DNA of 9,316 nt from positions 1 through 9,316 of the forward strand of contig JAQGJZ010000431.1 in assembly GCA_028290385.1 (NCBI GenBank), read 5' to 3'. Positions 1 to 6,026 of this stretch are shown in pieces (the stretch's first letter is position 1; each line of letters opens with the position of its first letter). Under the pieces are notes generated by a model. That model saw nothing but the letters and a program-made list of their open reading frames with translations, had not been told where the DNA came from and ran no database searches. A program made the translations under genes and the position numbers. Origin of the DNA: Enterovirga sp. Lineage in GTDB: Bacteria; Pseudomonadota; Alphaproteobacteria; Rhizobiales; Beijerinckiaceae.

Positions 1-1461
1 CCCCGCGAGCAGGAGGCCGAGGCCGATCTCGGCACCGGCTGCCGCACCCTGGTTGGCGCGGATCGCGACGGTGAGGCCGGACAGGATGCCGGCCGCGACG
101 AGCGCGATCGCGCCGGCAACGAGAACGGCCGCGAGTGGCGAGCGGCGCATCTCGGCGAAGCGCGGGTTGCCGTCGTTGAGAAAGCGGTGGACCAGGTATC
201 CGCCCGCGAAGGCGAGGGCGATGTTGATGATGAAGGTCGCGTCCGCCGGCCGGCGGTAGAGCGCGATCCCGGGCAGGTTGTCGAACACGATCGAGAAGGC
301 CGGGGTGTAGCGCCCGAGCGCGTACAGCACGGCGACGAGGCCGATGATCAGGAAGAACCGGAACTCGCGTGCCAGAAGGCGGCCGCCCGCGATGCCGTGC
401 CAAAGCAGCAGCACGGCCGGGACCGTGCCGGCGAACAGGTAGTTGGTGGCGCGGTCCGTCCAGGTGCCCTCGACCAGGGAGTGCCAGTCCGGCCCCCAAT
501 AATCATAGGTCCAGCGCAAGGAGCCGAAGACGTTGGCGAACAGGAGGGTCGTCAGGCTTTCCGGCGGCAGCGACCCCATCGCGGCGACCCCGAAGCCGAA
601 GGACGGCCGGGTCGAGGTGGCGAGCAACTGCATGGTCAGGATGACGGGCACGGCGAGCAGCGCCGCCCCGACGACGCCCGCAAGCAGCAGAACGCCGGCA
701 CGGCTGCGGAGGTAGGCGAGGGCGCGGCCGGACAGCACGGCCTGATGTACGACGACGCCGATCAGCACGAGGCCGGACAGGAACGCGACCTGGTCGCGGC
801 CGACCACCATGGCGCTCGCCACGACGCCGAACAGGGCGGCAAGGCGATACGAGCACCGGTCCAGCGCCTCCTCGAGCAGAAGCAGCGCGAGGGGGAACAT
901 CCCGTAGCCGAAGATCATGCCCGTATGCTGCAGGCGGGCCGAGGCGGAGCCGCCGAGGACAAAGATCGCGACCGCCACGAAGGCGCCCTCCGGCCGCCAG
1001 CCGCGGCGCGCGAAAAGGGCCAGCATCGCCAGCGCGCCCGGCAGGAAATGCGCGAACACGACGGCGTCGAAGAGCTGCATCGACGGCGCCGGCACGAGCC
1101 AGCCGAACAGCAGCATCGTCGGGGTGAAGAGCAGCGATTGCGGGTCGGCGACGGCCGGGTGCCCGCTGAAATGGTAGGGGTTCCAGAGGGGCAGCTCGCC
1201 ATTGGCGAGGGCTTCGCCCAGGTAGCGAAGCATCGGGTAGAAGTGGTTCTTCGAATCCCAGGGGACGACGCTGCCGCTCAGCGGCCAGGCGAGCGCCGCG
1301 CAGCCCCAGAAGGCGAGCACCGCGCCGACCGCCAGCATCCATTGCCGGTGCGTCCAGGTGCCGTAGAGCGGGCGCAGCGGGTCGACGCCGAACGGGACGG
1401 CTTCAGCGCCGATGAGCGCGGCCGTGCCGCCACCCACCGGGCCGACGAATTCAGCGCGCAT
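1..1461 (-). CDS. YfhO/GT-C-like polytopic membrane protein (3' end beyond window)
   Basis: This frame is open from an ATG at 1461 to the left edge, giving 487 residues without a stop, so the C-terminus is missing. A TGA lies in frame 13 codons upstream, and this ATG is the first start after it; no clear Shine-Dalgarno is visible. About 12 hydrophobic segments can be seen (for example residues 42-60, 135-150, 183-198, 256-280, 342-357, 367-382, 410-425 and 443-464). After the first segment comes PWDS (67-70), whose acidic residue sits where GT-C glycosyltransferases keep a catalytic Asp. Next is PLWNPYHFSGHPAVADPQS (91-109), the 'PLWNP...G.P...NPQ' signature of YfhO-type proteins. FDNLPGIALYRRPADA (393-408) matches the family's later 'PG...FR.PA' motif. 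YfhO-family proteins act in membrane glycosylation of lipid-linked or cell-wall polymers. The substrate here is unknown. The family call is by motif only; membrane topology is secure. Confidence 0.82.
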   Translation of the reverse strand, partial: MRAEFVGPVGGGTAALIGAEAVPFGVDPLRPLYGTWTHRQWMLAVGAVLAFWGCAALAWPLSGSVVPWDSKNHFYPMLRYLGEALANGELPLWNPYHFSGHPAVADPQSLLFTPTMLLFGWLVPAPSMQLFDAVVFAHFLPGALAMLALFARRGWRPEGAFVAVAIFVLGGSASARLQHTGMIFGYGMFPLALLLLEEALDRCSYRLAALFGVVASAMVVGRDQVAFLSGLVLIGVVVHQAVLSGRALAYLRSRAGVLLLAGVVGAALLAVPVILTMQLLATSTRPSFGFGVAAMGSLPPESLTTLLFANVFGSLRWTYDYWGPDWHSLVEGTWTDRATNYLFAGTVPAVLLLWHGIAGGRLLAREFRFFLIIGLVAVLYALGRYTPAFSIVFDNLPGIALYRRPADATFIINIALAFAGGYLVHRFLNDGNPRFAEMRRSPLAAVLVAGAIALVAAGILSGLTVAIRANQGAAAGAEIGLGLLLAG

Positions 1462-1748
1462 GGACGTGAGAAACCGTGGAAGGGGAGGCCGGGAGAGTCA
1501 TGGGGCACGCGCCCGAGACGGCCGGGCACAGCCCCGGCGCCGGATGATACGCTTTTGACACCTAGACTCCCCCAAGGCCGCGACCGACCGCCGGTTCTGC
1601 CCTGGCTCTTGCCCGATCGTTGTGATCAAGAACAGGAACCACATGGCAGGGAGATGGCGGACCCTTGCTCCCGGCATGTCCGCAGCCGACCTGACGGTTC
1701 TAATCTGCGGGCCTGCTTCTTCTCTGCTCCTCTTCGGCTGAAGGTAGA
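1462..1748. promoter_or_regulatory. Divergent intergenic region between membrane protein and nitroreductase genes
   Basis: These 287 bp separate two divergent genes, so promoters for both should lie here. A plus-strand TTGACA (1555-1560) resembles a -35 box but no good -10 follows at 16-18 bp. A minus-strand TATCAT (1544-1549) resembles a -10 box without a well-spaced -35. Two GANTC sites (1495-1499 and 1565-1569) could be CcrM methylation targets if the host has that enzyme. The right part (about 1670-1745) is visibly less GC-rich than the neighbouring coding DNA. Promoter positions are not resolved. Confidence 0.4.
1643..1741 (+). CDS. Possible 32-aa leader ORF upstream of nitroreductase
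   Basis: A small ORF starts with ATG at 1643, preceded by AGGA (1634-1637) at 5 nt spacing, and ends with TGA at 1739-1741, 7 nt before the nitroreductase ATG. Its product would begin MAGRWRTLAPGM and end with a hydrophobic stretch around LTVLICGP and SSLLLFG. Third-position G+C is only about 65%, clearly below the surrounding genes, which argues against a conserved protein. It may be a chance ORF or a regulatory leader whose translation affects the downstream start. Confidence 0.25.
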   Translation: MAGRWRTLAPGMSAADLTVLICGPASSLLLFG

Positions 1749-2312
1749 ATGAACGAACGACTGGCTCCCCTGGCCCGCAGGCGCTCGGTCCCGCCGCATC
1801 TCATGACCGGCCCGGGGCCGGACGCGGCCGAGCTCGAAGCGATCCTCAAGGTGGCGTCCCGGGTGCCCGACCATGGCAAGCTCGCCCCGTGGCGGTTCCT
1901 CGTCATCGAGGGCGAGGCGCGCGAGCGCATCGGCGCGACCATCGCGGCGGCATTCCGCGCCGACGAGCCGGAAGCCGCCCCGGACAGGGTCGAGACGGAG
2001 CGCCGCAGGCTGGCGCGGGCCCCCCTCGTCGTGGCCGTGGTCTCGACCGCGCGCCCGCACGTGAAGATTCCCGAATGGGAGCAGGTGCTCTCCGCCGGCG
2101 CAGTCTGCATGAACCTCGTCGTCGCGGCCAACCTGCTCGGCTTTGCAACCTCCTGGCTGACCGAGTGGTACGCATTCGACCGCCGCGTGCTTGAAGCGCT
2201 CGGGCTGAGCGCCGAGGAGGAGCTTGCCGGCTTCATCCATATCGGGCGGGCCGCCGAGGTGCCGCCGGACCGCCCGCGGCCCGACCTCGCCCATATCGTC
2301 ACGCGGCTCTGA
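1749..2312 (+). CDS. YdjA-like nitroreductase family protein (FMN oxidoreductase)
   Basis: The 187-residue product belongs to the nitroreductase superfamily, whose members bind FMN as homodimers and transfer electrons from NAD(P)H to nitro, quinone or similar acceptors. The N-terminal LARRRSVPPHLM (9-19) is the usual 'RRS' FMN-phosphate contact, and VPDHGKLAPWRF (39-50) closely matches the 'APDH...QPWRF' segment of E. coli YdjA. IPEWEQVLSAGAVCMNL (107-123) and GFATSWLTEW (131-140) match the family's WEQ..SAG and glycine-rich isoalloxazine-binding segments. The length fits the short YdjA subgroup (about 183 residues). GAAGG at 1740-1744 lies 4 nt before the ATG. The TGA at 2310-2312 is 11 bp before a flavin-reductase-like gene, so the two are very likely one operon. 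The physiological substrate cannot be told from sequence. Confidence 0.93.
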   Translation: MNERLAPLARRRSVPPHLMTGPGPDAAELEAILKVASRVPDHGKLAPWRFLVIEGEARERIGATIAAAFRADEPEAAPDRVETERRRLARAPLVVAVVSTARPHVKIPEWEQVLSAGAVCMNLVVAANLLGFATSWLTEWYAFDRRVLEALGLSAEEELAGFIHIGRAAEVPPDRPRPDLAHIVTRL

Positions 2313-2323
2313 AGGATCTCTCG

Positions 2324-2935
2324 ATGTTCTACGACGCCACCAGGAACGACCACGGCCTGCGCCACAACCCGATGAAGGCGCTGATCGGGCCCCGGCCGAT
2401 CGGCTGGATCTCGGCCCTGAACGCCAAGGGCGAGCTGAACCTGTCGCCCTATTCGTTCTTCAACGCCGTCGCCGAGAGCCCGGTCGTCGTCGCCTTCTCG
2501 TCCAACGGCTACAAGGACGCGGTGGCGTTCGTGGACGAGACGAAGGAGTTCGTCTGCAACCTTGCGACCTACGACACGCGCGAGGCGATGAACCTCACCT
2601 CGGCCCCGCTGCCGCGCGGCCAGAGCGAGCTCGCCTTCGCGGGCCTGACGGCGGCGCCCTGCAACCTGGTGAAGGCGCCGCGCGTCGCGGAGGCGCCGGC
2701 CGCGCTGGAATGCCAGTGGCTGCGCACCATCCAGCTCGAGGACCGGGACGGGCGCAAGATGGACCAGTACCTGGTGCTCGGCCAGGTGATCGGCGTCCAT
2801 ATCGACGACCGCTTCATCAAGGACGGCCTCGTCGACACGGCCGCCATGCGGCCGATCATGCGCAGCGGCTACATGGATTACTTCGTCGCGACGCCGGAGA
2901 CGAAGTTCTCCATCCAGCGTCCCAAGGGCGCCTGA
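2324..2935 (+). CDS. Flavin reductase-like, FMN-binding split-barrel protein
   Basis: This 203-residue protein is a member of the flavin reductase-like domain family (FMN-binding split barrel), cytosolic enzymes that bind FMN and often reduce it with NAD(P)H. The N-terminal half carries IGPRPIGWISALNAKGELNL (21-40), followed by SPYSFFNAVAESPVVVAFSS (41-60), the standard 'RPI.WVST.d..G..NLAP.S.F....d.PP.v.v' pattern. EFVCNLATYDTREAMNLTS (75-93) is the usual following helix. LECQWLRTIQL (128-138) and YLVLGQVIGVHIDD (149-162) are the barrel strands before the C-terminus. The Shine-Dalgarno AAGGA (2312-2316) is spaced 7 nt from the ATG. The gene follows the nitroreductase by 11 bp in the same direction, suggesting co-transcription. 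Its last 58 bp overlap, tail to tail, the minus-strand CitE-like gene. Whether it is a reductase or an FMN-dependent partner of something else is not decided by sequence. Confidence 0.93.
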   Translation: MFYDATRNDHGLRHNPMKALIGPRPIGWISALNAKGELNLSPYSFFNAVAESPVVVAFSSNGYKDAVAFVDETKEFVCNLATYDTREAMNLTSAPLPRGQSELAFAGLTAAPCNLVKAPRVAEAPAALECQWLRTIQLEDRDGRKMDQYLVLGQVIGVHIDDRFIKDGLVDTAAMRPIMRSGYMDYFVATPETKFSIQRPKGA

Positions 2936-3600
2936 GCGCCGAGCCGCTTCAGCGCGGCGAGCTGGCCGAGATCGCGCGCCAGCTTCGCCGCGAAGCCGTC
3001 CCGCCGGGCCAAGCTGGCCTCGCGGTCGAAATCCTCCGAGCCGGCGGCGGCCGAGTCGATCGCCGGCACACCGGCGGCCGCGGCCGCGAGAAGCAGGCTG
3101 GCCCGCACGGCGCGCAGCGGCTCTGCCATCTCGGCTTCCGGGTTCGGATCGCAGCCGAGCGCCCGGGACAGGGCAGAGCGATTCCAGGTGATCCCGGCCA
3201 GACGCGGGCCCGCTTCGGCGAGGGATGAAATGGCGAGGGCCCCCACCGGGCTCTCCACCGACGCGACGATGCCGGTTGCGCCGTCCGCGATGCCGAGCCG
3301 TGCCTCCAGGACCGCGATGCGCGCGCCGAGCTGCTCGGCGGCGCGCCGCCCGGCCGCATTCCGCAGCCAGATGCCGTTCGCGCGCGCCCGCATGGCGGCG
3401 TCCAGCTCGCCGTCGCTACCCTCGGCCAGCGGGCTGATGCGGATAAACACCGGAACGCCCGGCAGCGCCGCCCGCCCGGCCCGGGCTCGCTCGGCGAGGT
3501 CAGGGCCGGTCGCGTCGAGCAGCAGCAGGTCCGGGTGGGCCTCGCCGATGGTGCCCAACAGCCGCGAATCCGAATCCGACACGAGAAGAGCCGCGCGCAT
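2878..3600 (-). CDS. Degenerate HpcH/HpaI aldolase / CitE-like protein, probable pseudoenzyme
   Basis: The 240-residue product aligns from memory with citrate lyase beta / CitE-like CoA-ester lyases, which are TIM-barrel enzymes using Mg2+. MRAALLVSDSDSRLL matches the family start 'MRSLLFVPGDS', which is why I choose ATG 3600 over the in-frame ATG at 3621. The substrate-contacting Arg is kept in VFIRISPL (51-58), and a Glu is kept in IVASVES (111-117). Other catalytic positions are changed. The 'DLEDAV' loop reads DATGPD (29-34). 'LPK.E' reads LRNAAG (79-84). 'WGAEDL', which supplies the acidic metal ligand, reads WNRSAL (139-144). 'IHPSQ' near the C-terminus reads ARDLGQ (208-213). It may be a non-catalytic relative or have a new activity. 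The gene starts 4 nt after a small basic ORF and overlaps the flavin reductase tail by 58 bp. The family is fairly sure, the function is not. Confidence 0.8.
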   Translation of the reverse strand: MRAALLVSDSDSRLLGTIGEAHPDLLLLDATGPDLAERARAGRAALPGVPVFIRISPLAEGSDGELDAAMRARANGIWLRNAAGRRAAEQLGARIAVLEARLGIADGATGIVASVESPVGALAISSLAEAGPRLAGITWNRSALSRALGCDPNPEAEMAEPLRAVRASLLLAAAAAGVPAIDSAAAGSEDFDREASLARRDGFAAKLARDLGQLAALKRLGAQAPLGRWMENFVSGVATK

Positions 3601-3775
3601 GCTCTCACACCCGCCGATCATGCCCGGCGGGGCGATGCGGGCCGGCAGGCGGGCCGCGGCGGCGTTTTCCCTTGTTCATAGCGCTCTCCTGGCCTCTCCG
3701 GCCCGGGTCGGTTGAGGCTTCGTTTACCATAGCGGCCTCAAGCTCGGGCTCTCTTCGAGGCGCCGCTCCCGATCG
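3601..3775. promoter_or_regulatory. Divergent region between CitE-like unit and transglycosylase
   Basis: These 175 bp lie between two divergent starts and include the small basic ORF. The remaining 96 bp (3680-3775) should hold promoters for both directions. I see no convincing -35/-10 pair on either strand. No strong Shine-Dalgarno precedes the plus-strand gene; GAGG at 3757-3760 is too far from its ATG. Confidence 0.35.
3605..3679 (-). CDS. Small basic 24-aa ORF upstream of the CitE-like gene
   Basis: An ATG at 3679 is preceded by AGGAGA (minus strand, 3685-3690) at 5 nt spacing, one of the best ribosome-binding sites in the window. The frame runs 24 codons, starting MNKGKRRRGPPAGP and ending GHDRRV, to a TGA at 3605-3607. 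Only 4 nt (GAGC) then separate it from the ATG of the CitE-like gene, which has little Shine-Dalgarno of its own. This layout suggests translation of the second gene by termination and reinitiation. The product is rich in Arg, Lys, His, Pro and Gly, with no hydrophobic segment. I recognise no family. It may be a leader whose translation drives the downstream gene, a real small protein, or chance. Confidence 0.42.
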   Translation of the reverse strand: MNKGKRRRGPPAGPHRPAGHDRRV

Positions 3776-4804
3776 ATGTTCCTGTTCACGACGCCCGCCG
3801 AGCCCCGCGCGAGCGCACCCGCGACGCCGGTCGTCGACGCGATCCGGCAGGGGGCGGAGCAGACCGGCTCGAGCTTCGAATACCTGCTCGCGACGGCGCA
3901 GCGCGAATCCGCGCTCGACCCGAGCGCCAAGGCGCCCACTTCCTCCGCGACCGGGCTGTTCCAGTTCATCGAGCAGACCTGGCTCGGGCTGATGAAGACC
4001 GAGGGTGCCAAGCTCGGGCTGTCCGACCTCTCCGCCTCCATCAGCGCGCGCGGTGAGGGTGGCTACGCGGTCGCGGATAGCGGGGCGCGCGAGGCGATTC
4101 TCAAGCTGCGCGAGGATCCGCGCCTCGCCTCCATGATGGCCGGGGCGCTCACCCAGCAGAACCGCGAAGCGCTTGCCGCTGCGACCGGGCGGGAGCCGAC
4201 CGGCGGCGAGCTCTACATGGCGCATCTCCTCGGGGCGCGCGGCGCCGCCGACCTCATCCGCTCGGCGAGCCAGACCCCCGACCGGCCGGTCGCGGCCGAC
4301 ATGCCCGAGGCCGCCGCCGCCAACCGGCCGATCTTCTTTGACCGCAGCGGCAAGCCGCGCAGCGCGGCCGAGCTTTATGCCGCTCTGAGCAATGTGGCTC
4401 CCGCGGCGACAGCCGCACCGTCCGCGCCCCGCACGGTGACGGCGACCGGCCCGGTGGCGCTGACGCGGACCGGGGAGGGCCCGTCGCTCCACGGCATGTT
4501 CCGCAACGACAACCGCACCGGCCCGGTCTCGGACGCGGTCGCCAAGCTCTGGCGCGTGAACCGCAGCACGGCCGAGCAGAAGGGGCCGGGGATCGCGTAT
4601 TTCCCCAAGGCCGATGGTGGCGAGGCCGCCGTGCCGCGCGAGGCGGAGAGCGCGCCTGCGGCTTCCGCCGGCATCGCTCCCGCCAGCATCGCTCCAGCCC
4701 CGATCGCCAACGTACCCCTGCCACCGCCGCGTCCGCGCGCCGCCGTGCTGCCCGCGAGCGCCTTGAATCCCCAGCGCGTCGCCACGACAGGCCTGCCGAG
4801 ATGA
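3776..4804 (+). CDS. SLT-domain lytic transglycosylase-like protein
   Basis: The 342-residue product has an N-terminal lysozyme-like SLT domain that would cleave peptidoglycan glycan strands. YLLATAQRESALDPSAKAPT (36-55) contains the catalytic Glu (E44), and SSATGLFQFIEQTWL (56-70) is the 'GL.Q....TW' motif. GGELYMAHLLGARGAADLI (143-161) and ANRPIFFDRSGKPRSAAELY (182-201) are segments I know from Rhizobiales SLT proteins of this type. From about residue 205 the chain is rich in Ala and Pro. It includes a 'GMFRNDNRTGPVSDAVAKLW' segment and ends with PLPPPRPR. No Sec or Tat signal is visible, and the frame upstream is closed by TGA at 3713-3715 with no earlier start, so the gene truly begins without one. 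Export may use another route. Its TGA overlaps the DUF2336 ATG as ATGA, implying coupled translation. The exact cellular role (wall remodelling, flagellar or division machinery) is not shown. Confidence 0.88.
   Translation: MFLFTTPAEPRASAPATPVVDAIRQGAEQTGSSFEYLLATAQRESALDPSAKAPTSSATGLFQFIEQTWLGLMKTEGAKLGLSDLSASISARGEGGYAVADSGAREAILKLREDPRLASMMAGALTQQNREALAAATGREPTGGELYMAHLLGARGAADLIRSASQTPDRPVAADMPEAAAANRPIFFDRSGKPRSAAELYAALSNVAPAATAAPSAPRTVTATGPVALTRTGEGPSLHGMFRNDNRTGPVSDAVAKLWRVNRSTAEQKGPGIAYFPKADGGEAAVPREAESAPAASAGIAPASIAPAPIANVPLPPPRPRAAVLPASALNPQRVATTGLPR
4671..4700 (+). repeat. 15-bp tandem repeat (two units) in transglycosylase tail
   Basis: GCATCGCTCC occurs at 4671-4680 and again at 4686-4695, within two near-identical 15-bp units encoding the Ala/Pro/Ile-rich peptide IAPASIAPAP. 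It lies in the low-complexity C-terminal region and probably arose by slippage. Confidence 0.6.
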
Positions 4805-6015
4805 TCGTCCGCCGCTTCCTGCTTTGGGCCCGAAACGCCTCGCCGGGGCACCGCGCCGAGGCGACGGCCGCCCTCGCCAAGGCGTTTCTGTATTCCGACC
4901 TGTCGGACAGCGACCGCTGGGAAGCCGAGACCGCGCTGACCGCCATGCTGGACGATCCGTCCGCGATCGTGCGCCGCGCCATGGCCGAAAGTCTCGCGGC
5001 TTCGCCGGATGCGCCGCGCCACATCGTGCTGGCGCTGGCGGCGGATTCGACGGAGGTGGCGGAGCTCGTGCTGTCCCGCTCGCCGGTCCTGATCGACGCC
5101 GATCTCATCGACGCCGCGGCGCTCGGCTGCGAGCGCATCCAGGGCGCGATCGCGTCGCGTCCCTACCTGTCGGCGGCGGTTTCGGCCGGGCTCGCCGAGA
5201 TCGGCCGCCCGAGCGCCCTTGTGCAGCTCGCCCGCAACCCCGGCGCCGAGATCGGCCATCCGACACTGGCGCGGCTGGTCGAGCGGCACGGTGACACGGC
5301 CCTGCTGCGCGAGGCGCTGCTCGCCCGCCCGGATCTGCCGGCCGATGTCGCGCAGGCGATCGCGGCGGCCTTGGCGCGCTCGCTCGAACGGTTCGTGGTC
5401 GGCTGCGGCTGGCTCAGCCCCGAGCGCTCCGGCCGCGCCACGCGGGAAGCGCGCGAGCGCACCACGGTCGCGCTGTCGGCCGGGTCGGAGCGGGACGAGG
5501 TGGAGCGGCTCGTCGCCTATCTCCGCAGCTCGGACCAGCTGACGCCGGCCCTGATCCTGCGCGCGATCCTGTCGGGCGAGATGGCGTTCGTCGAAGCCGC
5601 GTTCTGCGAGCTGACCGAGCTTTCGCCGAAGCGCGTCGCCGGGTTCTGCCGCGAGGCCGGCGGGCCCGGCTTCCGGGCCATGTTCGCCAAGGCGGGGCTG
5701 CCGCCGAGCCTGTGCCCGGCCTTCGAGGCCGCCCTGGAAGCCTGGCGCGTCGCGGGCTTCGCGGGTCGTCCAGTCGGGGCCAAGCTGTCGCGCCGGGTGA
5801 TCGAGCGGGCGCTGGCCGCCTGCAGCACGCTGCCGCCGGATCAGGCCGGCCGGCTTGTCGCGCTGCTGCGGCGGTTCGACGTGGAAGCGGCGCGGGACGA
5901 GGCGCGCCTCGTGGCCGAGGAACTGGCCGACGAGGCGGCGCTCGAGATCGTCATGCGGCACGCGCCCGAGATGCTCGCAGGGCCGCAGGCCGGCGGCGGG
6001 ATGCTGGCCGCCTGA
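4801..6015 (+). CDS. DUF2336 domain-containing protein (helical repeat)
   Basis: The 404-residue product matches DUF2336, a family of unknown function found mainly in Alphaproteobacteria. The recognisable region is DRWEAETALTAMLDDPSAIV (38-57) with RRAMAESLAASPDAPRHIVL (58-77), followed by ADSTEVAELVLSRSPVLIDA (81-100). The protein is almost entirely predicted alpha-helix rich in Ala, Leu, Arg and Glu, in HEAT-like pairs such as HPTLARLVERHGDTALLREA (153-172). That suggests a protein-binding scaffold rather than an enzyme. There is no signal peptide and no transmembrane segment, so it is likely cytosolic. Its ATG overlaps the transglycosylase stop (ATGA at 4801-4804), so the two are co-translated and probably work together. 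It converges on nadK with 7 bp between the stops. A few C-terminal residues are Gly/Ala-rich and probably disordered. Confidence 0.9.
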   Translation: MIVRRFLLWARNASPGHRAEATAALAKAFLYSDLSDSDRWEAETALTAMLDDPSAIVRRAMAESLAASPDAPRHIVLALAADSTEVAELVLSRSPVLIDADLIDAAALGCERIQGAIASRPYLSAAVSAGLAEIGRPSALVQLARNPGAEIGHPTLARLVERHGDTALLREALLARPDLPADVAQAIAAALARSLERFVVGCGWLSPERSGRATREARERTTVALSAGSERDEVERLVAYLRSSDQLTPALILRAILSGEMAFVEAAFCELTELSPKRVAGFCREAGGPGFRAMFAKAGLPPSLCPAFEAALEAWRVAGFAGRPVGAKLSRRVIERALAACSTLPPDQAGRLVALLRRFDVEAARDEARLVAEELADEAALEIVMRHAPEMLAGPQAGGGMLAA

Positions 6016-6026
6016 GGCCGCCTCAG
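6012..6026. terminator. Small hairpin carrying both convergent stop codons
   Basis: CTGAGG (6012-6017), CCG loop (6018-6020) and CCTCAG (6021-6026) form a perfect 6-bp stem. The DUF2336 TGA (6013-6015) lies in one arm and the nadK TGA (minus strand, 6023-6025) in the other. A direct repeat GGCCGCCT (6006-6013 and 6016-6023) overlaps it. It has no T-tract, so it may be only a weak bidirectional terminator. Confidence 0.35.

Noticed and set aside
1500..1547. 15-codon plus-strand ORF with GGGAG before its ATG
   Set aside because: It is too short, has nothing downstream to couple to, and such matches are expected by chance in GC-rich DNA.
1555..1560. TTGACA as a sigma-70 -35 box
   Set aside because: No matching -10 element at 16-18 bp, so a promoter cannot be called from the hexamer alone.
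187..1752. 521-codon open frame on the plus strand
   Set aside because: It is antisense to the membrane protein, has a composition dominated by Arg, Glu, Gly, Gln and Ala, shows no family motif, and is explained by high GC removing stop codons.
1700..2800. 366-codon open frame on the minus strand
   Set aside because: It is antisense to the nitroreductase and flavin reductase, which are well supported; no recognisable domain.
4375..5961. 528-codon open frame on the minus strand
   Set aside because: It lies opposite the transglycosylase and DUF2336 genes, which have clear family motifs; the Arg/Gly/Ala-rich translation is a typical antisense shadow.
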